From Cognatitamlana onchidii (GTDB taxonomy: Bacteria > Bacteroidota > Bacteroidia > Flavobacteriales > Flavobacteriaceae), in the NCBI RefSeq assembly GCF_004804355.1, contig NZ_SRWZ01000005.1, forward strand, positions 62,001-126,000: a stretch of DNA of 64,000 bases, read 5' to 3'. The position numbers and the translations under genes were made by a program. The notes below the pieces were generated by a model. That model worked only from the letters and a program-made list of their open reading frames with translations, did not search any database and was not told the DNA's origin. This document shows, one piece after another, positions 1 through 8,749 of the stretch (positions within the stretch are counted from its first letter, which is position 1; each line of letters begins with the position of its first letter).

Positions 1-108
1 AGTAAGCAAATTACGCATCAAGAAGGTTTTGAAATGGCTAAAGAATCTTTGTTTTCTGGAAAAGCCAAAGCAAGTTTAGATAAATTGATTGAGTTAAGTA
101 AATCATGA
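1..108 (+). CDS. trpD: Anthranilate phosphoribosyltransferase, C-terminal end (partial)
   Basis: The window opens inside a reading frame that gives 35 residues and stops at 106-108. The tail, with EGFEMAKESLFSGKA followed by a short helix, resembles the C-terminus of TrpD, which transfers anthranilate to PRPP in tryptophan synthesis. The identity rests mainly on context: its stop overlaps the trpC start as ATGA, so the two genes are translationally coupled and belong to one operon. The catalytic part lies outside the window. Confidence 0.8.
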   Translation, partial: SKQITHQEGFEMAKESLFSGKAKASLDKLIELSKS

Positions 109-890
109 ATATTTTAGATAAAATAACATTAGATAAACGTAAAGAAGTAGCTCTTAAAAAGAGCATAATTCCTGTTTCGCAATTAGAGCAATCGGTTTTG
201 TTTGAAAGACCAACGGTTTCACTTGCTAACAATTTACGTAATAGTAAATCAGGTATTATCGCAGAACACAAACGTAGGTCGCCTTCAAAATCAGTTATCA
301 ATAACACTTTAACCGTTCAAGACGTCTCTAAAGGTTATGAATCGGCTGGTGTTTGCGGCATGTCTGTATTAACAGATGGCAAGTACTTTGGAGGATCACT
401 AGACGATTTATTAACAGCTAGGGCAAGTTGTAATTTACCGCTTCTAAGAAAAGAATTCATTATTGATTCATACCAAATACTAGAAGCCAAAGCTTATGGA
501 GCCGATGTTATTTTGCTAATAGCTGCTATTTTATCAAGAGACGAAATCAAACAATTTTCTGAATTTGCTAAGAGTTTGAATTTAGATGTCCTGTTAGAAG
601 TACATAATGAAGAAGAGTTACACAAGGCTGTTATGCCAAGCCTAGATATGTTAGGTGTAAACAATAGGAACTTAAAAACCTTTGAAGTGAGTTTAGAAAC
701 TAGCAAAGGTTTAAGCAATATCATTCCAAATGATTTTGTAAAAGTTTCGGAAAGTGGCATTAGTAACATAGAAGCAATAAAAGAATTACAACCTTACGGA
801 TACCAAGGGTTTTTAATTGGAGAAAACTTTATGAAGACTGATAATCCTGGCGAAAGTGCAGGTGCATTTATAAAAGAATTAGAGTTATGA
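105..890 (+). CDS. trpC: Indole-3-glycerol phosphate synthase
   Basis: Closes the indole ring of the tryptophan precursor CdRP in the cytoplasm. At 261 residues it is the normal length for a single-function TIM-barrel TrpC. Visible signatures are AEHKRRSPSKS (about 53-63), LTDGKYFGGSLDDL (about 89-102), PLLRKEF (112-118, catalytic lysine), LLEVHNEEEL, GVNNRNLKTF and VSESGIS, ending with the phosphate-binding GFLIGENFMK. The ATG at 105 overlaps the trpD stop, and its own stop overlaps the next ATG at 887, both as ATGA, so translation is probably coupled along the operon. Confidence 0.97.
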   Translation: MNILDKITLDKRKEVALKKSIIPVSQLEQSVLFERPTVSLANNLRNSKSGIIAEHKRRSPSKSVINNTLTVQDVSKGYESAGVCGMSVLTDGKYFGGSLDDLLTARASCNLPLLRKEFIIDSYQILEAKAYGADVILLIAAILSRDEIKQFSEFAKSLNLDVLLEVHNEEELHKAVMPSLDMLGVNNRNLKTFEVSLETSKGLSNIIPNDFVKVSESGISNIEAIKELQPYGYQGFLIGENFMKTDNPGESAGAFIKELEL

Positions 891-2710
891 AACTAAAAAT
901 ATGTGGCATGAAATATCAAGATAATATCGAACAAGTTGCAGCCTTGCAACCCGATTATCTTGGATTTATTTTTTATAAAAAAACCCCTCGTCATTTCGAT
1001 ACTAAAATTCCAGAATTATCTGAAGATATTAAAAAAGTGGGGGTTTTTGTTAATGAGGAGGTTAGTACGGTTATAGAAAAAATCAATGAATTTAAATTAG
1101 ACGCCGTACAACTTCATGGCGAAGAAGCCCCTTACTATTGCAGCATATTGCGCTCAACTCAACTACTGTCAAGACCTGTTGAAATCATTAAAGTATTTTC
1201 TATTAAAGATAACTTTAACTTTAATGTGCTTGAAGCTTATGAAAATGTTTGTGACTATTACCTATTTGATACCAAAGGCAAACTTCCTGGCGGCAACGGT
1301 TATAGATTTGATTGGAGTTTATTGAATAATTATCCCTCCCAGAAACCTTTCTTTTTAAGTGGAGGCATAGGACTAGACGAAGCAGAAGCTATTAAAACAT
1401 TTAAAAATAGTGAGGTTTCAAAGTATTGTTATGCTATCGATGTAAATAGTAAATTTGAAAAAGAACCCGGATTAAAAAATGTTTCCATTTTAAGAGAATT
1501 CATTAATAAATTGAATGATAAAAAAACAATGAATTATAATGTAGACGAAAAAGGATACTATGGCGAGTTTGGAGGGGCTTTCATCCCTGAAATGCTATAT
1601 CCTAATGTAGAAGAATTGCGCCAAAACTATCTTAAAGTTATGGCTGAACCAGATTTTCAAAAAGAGTTCAACCAACTATTAAAAGATTATGTTGGGCGTC
1701 CCTCTCCTTTGTATTTTGCAAAACGGCTTTCAGAAAAATATAATACCAAAATTTATCTGAAACGTGAAGATTTAAACCACACTGGCGCACATAAAATCAA
1801 CAATACCATCGGACAAATTTTAATGGCAAAACGTTTAGGTAAGACTAGAATTATTGCCGAAACCGGCGCAGGGCAACACGGTGTAGCTACTGCTACGGTA
1901 TGTGCTTTAATGGGATTAGAGTGTATTGTCTATATGGGTGAAATTGATATTGCCAGACAAGCACCAAACGTAGCAAGAATGAAAATGCTAGGTGCCACAG
2001 TAATACCTGCTTTGTCGGGAAGTCGCACCTTGAAAGATGCTACGAACGAAGCCATTCGAGATTGGATAAACAATCCTGTTAATACGCATTATATAATCGG
2101 TTCAGCTATTGGCCCGCATCCATATCCAGATATGGTTACGCGCTTTCAGTCGGTAGTTTCAGAAGAAATTAAATGGCAGTTAAAAGAACAGGAGGGGCGT
2201 GAAAACCCTGATTATGTTGTGGCCTGTATTGGTGGTGGAAGTAATGCCGCTGGTACGTATTATCATTATTTACATGAACCTGACGTTGGTATAATTGCTG
2301 TGGAAGCAGCTGGACTGGGTATTGATTCTGGAGAAAGTGCAGCAACATCTGTTTTAGGAAAAGAAGGTATTATTCATGGTTGCAAAACCCTATTGATGCA
2401 AACCAGCGACGGACAAATTACCGAGCCCTATTCTATTTCTGCTGGACTAGATTACCCAGGTGTAGGCCCAATGCATGCACATTTATGCAAAACGGGACGC
2501 GCCGAGTTTATATCTATTACAGACGATCAAGCCATGAAAGCCGGTTTAGAACTTTGTGAACTTGAAGGTATTATTCCTGCAATTGAAACCTCGCACGCTT
2601 TGGCTATTTTTAAACAAAGACCATTTAAACCAGACGACGTTGTAGTGATGAGTCTTTCTGGTCGTGGCGATAAAGATTTACAGAACTATATTGATTATTT
2701 TAAAATATAA
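887..2710 (+). CDS. trpF-trpB: Fused phosphoribosylanthranilate isomerase and tryptophan synthase beta chain
   Basis: One 607-residue frame covers two enzymes. Residues 1 to about 210 are TrpF: KLKICGMK, GFIFYKKTPRH, VGVFVNE, VQLHGEE, FDTKGKLPGGNG and LSGGIG. From the in-frame methionine 215 (base 1529) it is a complete TrpB: YYGEFGGAFIPEMLYPN, the PLP lysine in TGAHKINN (about 303), AETGAGQHG, GGGSNAAGTYYHYL and GRGDKDLQNY. The two are usually separate genes. The join is only a few residues (NDKKT) and carries seven A at 1520-1526. With six A the frame would read CAA TGA and end TrpF with an ATGA overlap onto trpB, as at the two upstream junctions. It may therefore be a real fusion, a slippage-prone junction or a one-base sequence error. 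Both domains look intact. Confidence 0.9.
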   Translation: MKLKICGMKYQDNIEQVAALQPDYLGFIFYKKTPRHFDTKIPELSEDIKKVGVFVNEEVSTVIEKINEFKLDAVQLHGEEAPYYCSILRSTQLLSRPVEIIKVFSIKDNFNFNVLEAYENVCDYYLFDTKGKLPGGNGYRFDWSLLNNYPSQKPFFLSGGIGLDEAEAIKTFKNSEVSKYCYAIDVNSKFEKEPGLKNVSILREFINKLNDKKTMNYNVDEKGYYGEFGGAFIPEMLYPNVEELRQNYLKVMAEPDFQKEFNQLLKDYVGRPSPLYFAKRLSEKYNTKIYLKREDLNHTGAHKINNTIGQILMAKRLGKTRIIAETGAGQHGVATATVCALMGLECIVYMGEIDIARQAPNVARMKMLGATVIPALSGSRTLKDATNEAIRDWINNPVNTHYIIGSAIGPHPYPDMVTRFQSVVSEEIKWQLKEQEGRENPDYVVACIGGGSNAAGTYYHYLHEPDVGIIAVEAAGLGIDSGESAATSVLGKEGIIHGCKTLLMQTSDGQITEPYSISAGLDYPGVGPMHAHLCKTGRAEFISITDDQAMKAGLELCELEGIIPAIETSHALAIFKQRPFKPDDVVVMSLSGRGDKDLQNYIDYFKI

Positions 2711-2726
2711 ATTGCGATTTACCATT

Positions 2727-2808
2727 GCGTTAGGGATTAAACGGTATGTTTGAGCTCCCCGACGCAGGAGGGTGCGAGTAGTGAAAGCCCGACCCTTGTG
2801 GTAACGCC
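2727..2808 (+). repeat. Dispersed intergenic repeat, copy 1 (in the trp operon)
   Basis: The 114 bases between trpB and trpA contain an element bounded by the inverted hexamers GCGTTA (2727-2732) and TAACGC (2802-2807). Inside are GGGATTAAACGGTATG, CTCCCCGACGCAGGAGG (short CTCC/GGAG stem) and GTGAAAGCCCGACCC. It is clearly more G+C rich than its surroundings. Two long words, CCCGACGCAGGAGG and AAAGCCCGACCC, recur at 59881-59992 on the other strand, and the general skeleton recurs at 8648-8720. It reads like a REP or MITE-like family; no coding function is seen. It creates a spurious TTG-started extension of trpA at 2750. Confidence 0.7.
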
Positions 2809-2824
2809 AAAATTTAAAACCGAA

Positions 2825-3589
2825 ATGAATCGCATTCAAAATAAATTACAACAAGACAAAAAACTATTGTCGATATATTTTACAGCAGGATACCCTAATC
2901 TGAACGACACTGTTTCCATTATTCAAGATTTGGAAAAAAATGGTGTTGATATGATTGAAATAGGTTTGCCTTTTAGCGACCCTTTAGCCGATGGCCCTAC
3001 CATACAAGACAGCTCTACGGCCGCTTTAAAAAATGGCATGACTACTGAGGTCCTTTTCAATCAATTGAAAGACATTAGAAAAACGGTAAATATTCCGTTA
3101 ATTATTATGGGATATTTTAACCCCATGTTTCAATATGGCGTTGAAGCCTTTTGTGCAAAATGTCAGGAACTTGGAATTGATGGGTTGATTATCCCTGATT
3201 TACCCGTAGATGTCTATCATGAACAATACCAAGCCATTTTTAAAAAATACGGTTTAATCAATGTGTTTTTAATAACACCACAAACCAGCGATGAGCGCAT
3301 TCGCTATATCGATTCTGTCTCTAATGGTTTTATCTATATGGTTAGCAGCGCAAGCGTAACGGGCAGCCAGTCCGGTTTTGGTAACGTCCAAACACAATAT
3401 TTTGAGCGTATATCAAATATGAATCTAAAAAACCCACAAATTGTAGGTTTTGGGATTTCTGATAAAACGACCTTCCAATCTGCAACTACCTATACCAAAG
3501 GAGCCATTATTGGTAGTGCCTTTATTAAGCACATAACCAACTCGGGAGTTAAAACTATTGATACGTTTGTAAAGCGCATCTTAAAATAA
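2825..3589 (+). CDS. trpA: Tryptophan synthase alpha chain
   Basis: Splits indole-3-glycerol phosphate to indole, which passes to the beta chain. The 254-residue protein carries FTAGYPNLNDT, MIEIGLPFSDPLADGPTIQ with the catalytic Glu (about 45) and Asp (about 56), PDLPVD, YMVSSASVTGSQSGF and GFGISDK. The ATG at 2825 is chosen because the frame upstream of it, which could start at TTG 2750, is encoded by the dispersed repeat and is not conserved TrpA sequence. It is the last gene of the operon, separated from trpB by that repeat rather than by an overlap. Confidence 0.96.
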   Translation: MNRIQNKLQQDKKLLSIYFTAGYPNLNDTVSIIQDLEKNGVDMIEIGLPFSDPLADGPTIQDSSTAALKNGMTTEVLFNQLKDIRKTVNIPLIIMGYFNPMFQYGVEAFCAKCQELGIDGLIIPDLPVDVYHEQYQAIFKKYGLINVFLITPQTSDERIRYIDSVSNGFIYMVSSASVTGSQSGFGNVQTQYFERISNMNLKNPQIVGFGISDKTTFQSATTYTKGAIIGSAFIKHITNSGVKTIDTFVKRILK

Positions 3590-3611
3590 CCAGTTTTAAA
3601 GCAAGCTAGTA

Positions 3612-4343
3612 ATGAAAAAAAATCTTAACGCTGTACTGTTTTCCATCGCTATTGTAATAGCGTCTATCGTTCTTGCCAATGCCGTTATAAACAGAAACAA
3701 AAAAGATGGCACCATTTCGGTAACAGGTTTAGGGAAAAGCGATTTTACCTCGGATCTTATTGTTTGGGAAGCCCGATTCTTGCAGTCTAACAGAAATTTA
3801 AAGGAAGGCTACTCCAAATTACAGAAAGATCGAATTGTAATTTTAAATTATCTAAAAGCCAAAGGCTTACCAGATAGCGTTATTGTATTTAGTGCTGTAG
3901 AAACTCAAAAAAACACAAAACCTATTTATAGCGACAAAGGCAATTATTTAGGAGATGAATTTACGGGTTATACCTTAACTCAAACGGTTCAAATAGATTC
4001 GAAAGCGGTTGAAACCGTTGAAAAAATATCAAGAGAAGTTACCGACCTTCTTAACAAAGGTATACAGCTCTATTCAAACCCTCCAAGGTATTATTACACA
4101 AAACTTGAAGATTTAAAAATAGAGATGATTGCGCGTGCCACAGAAAACGCAAATCTGAGAGCTAAAAGAATAGCTGAAAACTCTGGAGCAAAATTGGAGG
4201 AACTTGTAAGTGCTAACATGGGGATTTTTCAAATAACGGGCCAGAATTCGAATGAGAATTATTCTTGGGGTGGTGTTTACAATACATCTTCCAAAGAAAA
4301 AACAGCTTCCATTACTATGAAGCTTATTTATAAAGTAGACTAG
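3612..4343 (+). CDS. SIMPL domain (DUF541) protein
   Basis: A 243-residue protein with one N-terminal hydrophobic segment (about 7-26) that serves as a signal anchor, followed by a periplasmic SIMPL domain. Family marks are GTISVTGLGKSDFTSDL near the start of the domain, the middle YTLTQTVQI strand and the late ATENANLRAKRIAENSGAKL helix. Members occur across Gram-negative bacteria, and most have no known biochemical role. It follows trpA by 22 bases and may be co-transcribed, but nothing ties it to tryptophan synthesis. Confidence 0.85.
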   Translation: MKKNLNAVLFSIAIVIASIVLANAVINRNKKDGTISVTGLGKSDFTSDLIVWEARFLQSNRNLKEGYSKLQKDRIVILNYLKAKGLPDSVIVFSAVETQKNTKPIYSDKGNYLGDEFTGYTLTQTVQIDSKAVETVEKISREVTDLLNKGIQLYSNPPRYYYTKLEDLKIEMIARATENANLRAKRIAENSGAKLEELVSANMGIFQITGQNSNENYSWGGVYNTSSKEKTASITMKLIYKVD

Positions 4344-4356
4344 CAACTCTTTTAAC

Positions 4357-4821
4357 ATGCCTTTAAACATTGTTTTGATTGAGCCGGAAATCCCAAATAA
4401 CACAGGGAATATAGGTCGACTTGCCCTTGCTTCAGGCTCACATTTACATCTAGTAAAACCTTTCGGGTTTGAAATTAATGATACGAGACTTAAGCGTGCT
4501 GGTTTAGATTATTGGCAGCACGTACCAATTAGCTTTTACGACAATGTAGAGGACTTTTTCAAAACAAATGAAGACAAAAATATGGTGTTTTTATCCAGCC
4601 ACGGCTCAACAAATCACTGGGATATCCCATTTGAAGATGACATCTTTTTAGTATTTGGTAAAGAATCTGTAGGGTTGCCTAAATCTTTGATTGAAAAACA
4701 CAAAGACCAGCTTTTCAAAATTCCTATGTATAGTGAACATATTAGAAGTTTGAATCTTGCGAATGCTGTTAGTATCGTAGTTTATGAAGGATTAAAAATG
4801 ATTAATTCTATAAAACCTTAA
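4357..4821 (+). CDS. trmL: tRNA (cytidine(34)-2'-O)-methyltransferase, SPOUT family
   Basis: Methylates the ribose of the wobble base in leucine tRNAs. At 154 residues it has the compact size of TrmL, which is a bare SPOUT knot without an extra RNA-binding domain. Visible motifs are EPEIPNNTGNIGRLA (9-23), KRAGLDYW, the SAM-binding loop LVFGKESVGLP (about 104-114) and SLNLANAVSIVVYE (about 131-144). It starts 13 bases after the SIMPL gene. Confidence 0.93.
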   Translation: MPLNIVLIEPEIPNNTGNIGRLALASGSHLHLVKPFGFEINDTRLKRAGLDYWQHVPISFYDNVEDFFKTNEDKNMVFLSSHGSTNHWDIPFEDDIFLVFGKESVGLPKSLIEKHKDQLFKIPMYSEHIRSLNLANAVSIVVYEGLKMINSIKP

Positions 4822-4825
4822 CAAC

Positions 4826-5632
4826 ATGAACCTGACTAAAATAATTAGTTTCTTACTTATAGGTTTGACTCTTTTCAACTGTAAAAATAACACCGTAAAG
4901 AATACTAAGACTGAAAAAAATGAATGGATAAGTCTTTTTAACGGAATCAACCTAGAGGGTTGGGTTCCTAAGTTTTATAAAGAAGAAACTGGAGTAAACT
5001 ATCTTAATACATTCCAAGTTTCCAATGGAGCTATTCAAGTAAACTATGATGAATATTCTACTTTCGACGAGCGCTACGGACATTTATTCTACAAGACGTC
5101 ATTTTCATCATACCATTTAAAATTTAAATATCAGTTTACTGACCAATGGATGGAAGATGCACCGCATTTCACTTATAGGAATAGCGGCATTATGTTCCAT
5201 ACTCAAGACCCAAAAACTATTTTAAAAGATCAAAACTGGCCTATTTCAGTGGAATATCAGATACTTGCTGAAGCCAAAGAAAATGAACCAAGACCTACGG
5301 GAAACATGTGCTCTCCAGGAACCGATGTAGTTATCAACAATAAAATTAGTGACGCTCATTGTGTGAGGTCCTCATCACCTACTTATAAATGGGATGAATG
5401 GATAGAGGGTGAACTTATTGTTTATAAAGACTCTTTAGTGCAACATTTTGTTAATGGTACTAAGGTTCTAGAGTACAGCAAACCTCAAATTGGCGGAAAT
5501 ATTTTAATTCGCGATTTCGACCCTTCCATAAAAATAGATGGAAAACTTCTTAATAAAGGATACATTGGATTACAAGCAGAAGGTCAAGGCATAAATTTTA
5601 AAGACATTCTAATAAAAGTATTTGATTATTGA
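4826..5632 (+). CDS. DUF1080 (3-keto-disaccharide hydrolase type) lipoprotein
   Basis: A 268-residue lipoprotein with signal peptide and lipobox ending LTLFNC (Cys 19). The mature part begins [17 protein letters not shown], the usual opening of the DUF1080 jelly-roll domain. It continues with [21 protein letters not shown] and [17 protein letters not shown]. Family members are linked to 3-keto-glycoside or glucan breakdown, but no sugar-utilisation genes flank this one, so the substrate is unknown. It follows trmL closely and its 3' end overlaps the convergent VF530 gene by 7 bases. Confidence 0.85.
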   Translation: MNLTKIISFLLIGLTLFNCKNNTVKNTKTEKNEWISLFNGINLEGWVPKFYKEETGVNYLNTFQVSNGAIQVNYDEYSTFDERYGHLFYKTSFSSYHLKFKYQFTDQWMEDAPHFTYRNSGIMFHTQDPKTILKDQNWPISVEYQILAEAKENEPRPTGNMCSPGTDVVINNKISDAHCVRSSSPTYKWDEWIEGELIVYKDSLVQHFVNGTKVLEYSKPQIGGNILIRDFDPSIKIDGKLLNKGYIGLQAEGQGINFKDILIKVFDY

Positions 5633-5853
5633 TTTTTATTCTTTAGGTAATTCAAATACATTTTTTCAACCTTAGCTCTTGCCCAGGGGGTTCTTCGCAG
5701 AAATTTCAAACTAGATTTTATTGATGGGTTATCTGTAAAACATCTAATCTTTATAGTATATCCCATATATTCCCAACCATAATGACCCACTAAATCATTT
5801 ATAATTTGTTCCAGCTTTACACCATGCAAGGGATTATTTGGTTGAGATTCCAT
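5626..5853 (-). CDS. VF530 (DUF2132) family small protein
   Basis: 75 residues. The sequence [44 protein letters not shown] and [11 protein letters not shown] is the full hallmark of the VF530 family, compact helical proteins suspected of binding DNA. No function is established. It overlaps the upstream DUF6500 gene by 20 bases and is probably translated from the same message, which may also include the helicase gene at 6065-7345. Confidence 0.85.
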   Translation of the reverse strand: MESQPNNPLHGVKLEQIINDLVGHYGWEYMGYTIKIRCFTDNPSIKSSLKFLRRTPWARAKVEKMYLNYLKNKNQ

Positions 5854-6058
5854 TTACAAGATTCTTAATTTTCACTGCCTTTTCAAAATGGTCAAGCCTA
5901 TGCGTTTTAATCCACCAAGTAGCAGCTTCCATAAGCAATTCAGGATTATCATTTTTATTTTTAAAAAACGCATAAAAGGAAACGCCAACGTTTTCACCCT
6001 TCTCTGCTATTTTCTTATCACAAACGGTTATAATCTTATCTTTAAGAATTTGTTGCAT
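5834..6058 (-). CDS. DUF6500-like small protein
   Basis: A 74-residue acidic-basic protein with the conserved core [19 protein letters not shown], then [19 protein letters not shown] recognise this as a small family of unknown function seen in Bacteroidota and Proteobacteria. It lies 6 bases after the RhlE-type helicase stop and overlaps the VF530 gene by 20 bases, so the three minus-strand genes probably form one operon. Confidence 0.7.
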   Translation of the reverse strand: MQQILKDKIITVCDKKIAEKGENVGVSFYAFFKNKNDNPELLMEAATWWIKTHRLDHFEKAVKIKNLVNGISTK

Positions 6059-6064
6059 ACCAGA

Positions 6065-7345
6065 TTAATTGTGCCTATCATTACTTCTCCTAGGCTTTCT
6101 AGACTTATTTCCTCGATTTTGACTTCTACTCGAATTCCTAGAATTACCACCTTGCCTTGAATGACGACGTTGCCCTCTCTGACCTTGCTTAATAGGTGCT
6201 GTAGACGCATTAGGGTCGGGCTCAAAACCTTCTATAATCTCTACAGGGAGCTTTATGTCTATCAGCTTTTCAATACCCCTTAAAAAAGTGGTCTCATCAG
6301 CACTTACCAAAGATAATGCTTCTCCCTTTGCCCCTGCTCTACCTGTTCTTCCAATTCTATGAACATAATCTTCAGAGACATTGGGTAATTCAAAATTAAT
6401 AACATGTGGCAATAATGGAATGTCTAGCCCTCTTGCGGCAATATCTGTAGCTACCAAAACCCTAACTTTTCCGCTCTTAAAGCCTGCTAAAGCTTTGGTT
6501 CTTGCCCCTTGACTTTTATTTCCATGAATAGCGGCAGATGTAATACCTGCTTTATTCATTTTTTCAGACAGTCTGTTGGCTCCATGTTTTGTCCTAGTAA
6601 ATACTAAGACTTGATGCCAATTACCCTCGGAGATTAATTTAATAATTAAGCCTGTTTTTTTTGCTTTTGCAACCCGATATATCTTTTGCTTGATGGCATC
6701 AACAGTCGTATTCTCGGGTGTAGCTTCAACTTGTATTGGTTGATTTAAAATACCATAAGCTAACTTCTTTATATCCTTTGAAAAAGTAGCGGAGAACATC
6801 AAATTTTGACGTTTTTCAGGCATTAAACTAATAACCTTTTCAATATCTCTTAAAAAACCCATATCAAGCATCCGATCTGCCTCATCTAACACAAAAATTT
6901 CAATGCGCTTTAATGATAAGAGACCTTGATTTTGTAAATCTAATAAACGACCTGGTGTAGCTACTAAAATATCCACTCCTTTTCGAATGGTTGCAGCCTG
7001 AGGTTTTTGGTTTACACCACCAAAAATCACAGCACTTCTTAAGTTTAAAAACTCGCTATACGCTTTAACATTAGAATAAACTTGCGCTGCAAGCTCACGC
7101 GTAGGTGTTAAAATTAAGGCCCGTATTGGTCTATATTTTTGCTTCGGATTTTCAGAAAGAATATGCAACAATGGCAATGTAAAACCAGCAGTTTTTCCGG
7201 TTCCTGTTTGTGCAGATGCTAGTACATCATACCCCTCTAAAACTGGAGGTATTGCTTTTTCTTGAATTGGCGATGGTTGTGTGTATCCTTTTTTACTAAT
7301 AGCTTTTAGCAAGGCATCAGATAAGCCTAAAGATTGAAATGACAT
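6065..7345 (-). CDS. rhlE: DEAD-box ATP-dependent RNA helicase, RhlE type
   Basis: A 426-residue RNA helicase. In order: the Q motif ([21 protein letters not shown]...SPIQ), Walker [13 protein letters not shown] (about 43-54), [18 protein letters not shown], the DEAD box [23 protein letters not shown] and [10 protein letters not shown]. The last 50 or so residues form a basic tail rich in Arg, Gly, Ser and Asn, typical of RhlE. Such proteins remodel rRNA or mRNA structure. A second DEAD-box gene of another subtype lies 1.5 kb away on the opposite strand. The symbol is by similarity only. Confidence 0.9.
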   Translation of the reverse strand: MSFQSLGLSDALLKAISKKGYTQPSPIQEKAIPPVLEGYDVLASAQTGTGKTAGFTLPLLHILSENPKQKYRPIRALILTPTRELAAQVYSNVKAYSEFLNLRSAVIFGGVNQKPQAATIRKGVDILVATPGRLLDLQNQGLLSLKRIEIFVLDEADRMLDMGFLRDIEKVISLMPEKRQNLMFSATFSKDIKKLAYGILNQPIQVEATPENTTVDAIKQKIYRVAKAKKTGLIIKLISEGNWHQVLVFTRTKHGANRLSEKMNKAGITSAAIHGNKSQGARTKALAGFKSGKVRVLVATDIAARGLDIPLLPHVINFELPNVSEDYVHRIGRTGRAGAKGEALSLVSADETTFLRGIEKLIDIKLPVEIIEGFEPDPNASTAPIKQGQRGQRRHSRQGGNSRNSSRSQNRGNKSRKPRRSNDRHN

Positions 7346-7429
7346 ATTTTGTGTTTAAAACAGCCTATTGGCCATTGAGATTAAAACTCAATATTTTCAA
7401 CCTCTTTTTTTTACTAAGGCGCAAATGTA
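7346..7429 (-). promoter_or_regulatory. Promoter and short leader of the RhlE-type helicase
   Basis: On the minus strand a Bacteroidota -7 box TACATTTG lies at 7429-7422, giving a leader of about 70 bases. The leader holds the perfect hairpin ATTGAG-TTTTAAT-CTCAAT, about 35 bases before the start codon. No good -33 TTTG is visible. The hairpin could affect translation, but this is inference. Confidence 0.5.
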
Positions 7430-7569
7430 CGTTTAATTTTATCATTGTATAAACATCTTTTAAATTATGAAAACAAGAAAACCTTTTACAGGTCACACCT
7501 GCTCCTTAGAAAGCACTTCCCTTTTAAAGCAAAACTGTTTCATTCCAGAACTACCAAATGCCAAGACTC

Positions 7570-8250
7570 TTAAAAATACTCACGATACTGTAGCACCCTA
7601 AAATCGAAAGTATTAAAATTGGGATTTTTAGCTTTGAGTTGTTTATAAAGAGGTAATCGACTTATAGATATATTGGCCGCTCCAGAACCAGAAGTTAAGG
7701 AAACTGTTTTGATGATTCGGATTGTTTTGGCAGATTCTGGCGTTTCGTTGGGCATGACGAACTGATGAATACTAGGCACCTCATTATCTACCAATTCTAG
7801 TTTCAACTGGTAATCCTTTAGATGCTGCCTGAAGAAATATTCGGGGCCGTTTTTGCTATTACCACCAGTAAACAATATCGTATCTATAGTTGGATACTGC
7901 TTTATATACCCAATAACATCCCGCAATTCAATGTTTTTCATTCCTAAATCCGAAGCATCTACCTTAAGACGTTCAGCACTTTCAACTATATCGCAAACAC
8001 CTATCTTATGCTTTATTAAAAACTGCTTGCGCTGATTAATAGCTTCTTCAGAATTATCATAACGTAAATCAAGCCCATGGATTTTATCAATGAATAACCA
8101 TAACGAGTTGTAATAACTCCCGTAGCAAAAATCAACATCCTTTTCTAAAAGTGCTCCCGTTGAAAATCTTGGTGGAGGTAATGTCCCAACTATTAACTTA
8201 GTGGTATCATTCATTATAAATGGCGGATATGGATGACGGTGTTTAAACAT
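7570..8250 (-). CDS. Uracil-DNA glycosylase superfamily-like protein
   Basis: 226 residues. The opening LIVGTLPPPRFS followed by DVDFCYGSYYNSLW (about 39-52) matches the N-terminal motif of Mug- and hypoxanthine-type DNA glycosylases. A late loop SLTSGSGAANISISR (about 185-199) sits where the family has its DNA-intercalating motif. The protein is therefore probably a base-excision enzyme or a relative, but the usual Asn/Asp catalytic pattern is not clear enough to name a substrate. It is a single gene with no close partner. Confidence 0.55.
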   Translation of the reverse strand: MFKHRHPYPPFIMNDTTKLIVGTLPPPRFSTGALLEKDVDFCYGSYYNSLWLFIDKIHGLDLRYDNSEEAINQRKQFLIKHKIGVCDIVESAERLKVDASDLGMKNIELRDVIGYIKQYPTIDTILFTGGNSKNGPEYFFRQHLKDYQLKLELVDNEVPSIHQFVMPNETPESAKTIRIIKTVSLTSGSGAANISISRLPLYKQLKAKNPNFNTFDFRVLQYREYF

Positions 8251-8405
8251 GTAATTTACATATATAAAAAAGGTATTCTTCTATGAATTCATAAACCTTT
8301 AGCTCCAACAAACCAACATCTAATGAAACTAAAACTTTACAATTTATAAAAATTCATCTTGACTTTAAGTCTTATTTTTCGTATGTTTTACTTAAAATTT
8401 ACAAG

Positions 8406-8540
8406 ATGGGAAAAGGCGATAAAAAAACAAAACGGGGTAAAATAAATCGGGGTACTTTTGGGGTTAGAAGACCCAAAATAAAAAAGCGCCCAAGCATTGA
8501 ACAAAAGATTAATATCAATGATAAGGCACAACCTAAATAG
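8406..8540 (+). CDS. 30S ribosomal protein THX
   Basis: A 44-residue, very basic protein beginning MGKGDKKTKRGKINRGTFG and continuing VRRPKIKKRP. This is the signature of the small-subunit protein THX found in Thermus and widely in Bacteroidota, where it sits near the top of the 30S head. The ATG at 8406 follows an A-rich stretch without a Shine-Dalgarno sequence, as expected here. It is too short for many gene finders and stands alone between the glycosylase-like gene and a dispersed repeat. Confidence 0.88.
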   Translation: MGKGDKKTKRGKINRGTFGVRRPKIKKRPSIEQKININDKAQPK

Positions 8541-8647
8541 GTGATTAAATAATTTACCTCATCAAAATTGACAGAATACTTTTTGAATTAGATTAGTTAT
8601 AGAAGCTTTAAATTATGGTTATTATTTCCCCAAATTAGTAGTACAGT

Positions 8648-8720
8648 GCGTTAACGATTGCAGCGGCATCCTTTTTTGAGGATCGAGAAAAAGATATAGC
8701 GGAAAGCGTGTTAAAACGCC
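8648..8720 (+). repeat. Dispersed intergenic repeat, copy 2 (divergent)
   Basis: The element is bounded by GCGTTA (8648-8653) and AACGCCC (8715-8721). Its skeleton GCGTTA-xxGATTG-x-A-x-CGGCAT ... AGCGGAAAGC ... AACGCC parallels copy 1 at 2727-2808. The middle is replaced by an A/T-rich stem made of CTTTTTT and AAAAAG arms. It ends about 15 bases before the deaD promoter. Confidence 0.55.
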
Positions 8721-8735
8721 CAAATAAAAAAACAT

Positions 8736-8743
8736 TATATTTG
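8736..8743 (+). promoter_or_regulatory. -7 promoter box of the deaD-like gene
   Basis: TATATTTG matches the Bacteroidota TAnnTTTG element. Transcription would begin near 8750, leaving a leader of about 125 bases. No convincing -33 TTTG is visible because the repeat occupies that region. Confidence 0.55.
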
Positions 8744-8749
8744 CCGCTT

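Noticed and set aside
2750-2824. TTG-started N-terminal extension of TrpA
   Set aside because: The extension is coded by the dispersed repeat and is not TrpA-like; the ATG at 2825 gives the normal length.
5888-6160. A 90-codon plus-strand ORF opposite the DUF6500 and helicase genes
   Set aside because: It is antisense to well-supported genes and encodes low-complexity Ile/Arg-rich sequence from the helicase tail codons.
7070-7110. AAACTTGCGC inside the RhlE-type gene resembles the regulon -35 box
   Set aside because: It is within coding sequence, and no CATCTAAA is found at the proper distance.
7467-7601. A 44-codon plus-strand ORF starting MKTRKPFTGH
   Set aside because: It overlaps the end of the glycosylase-like gene, has no recognisable domain and no promoter; probably chance.
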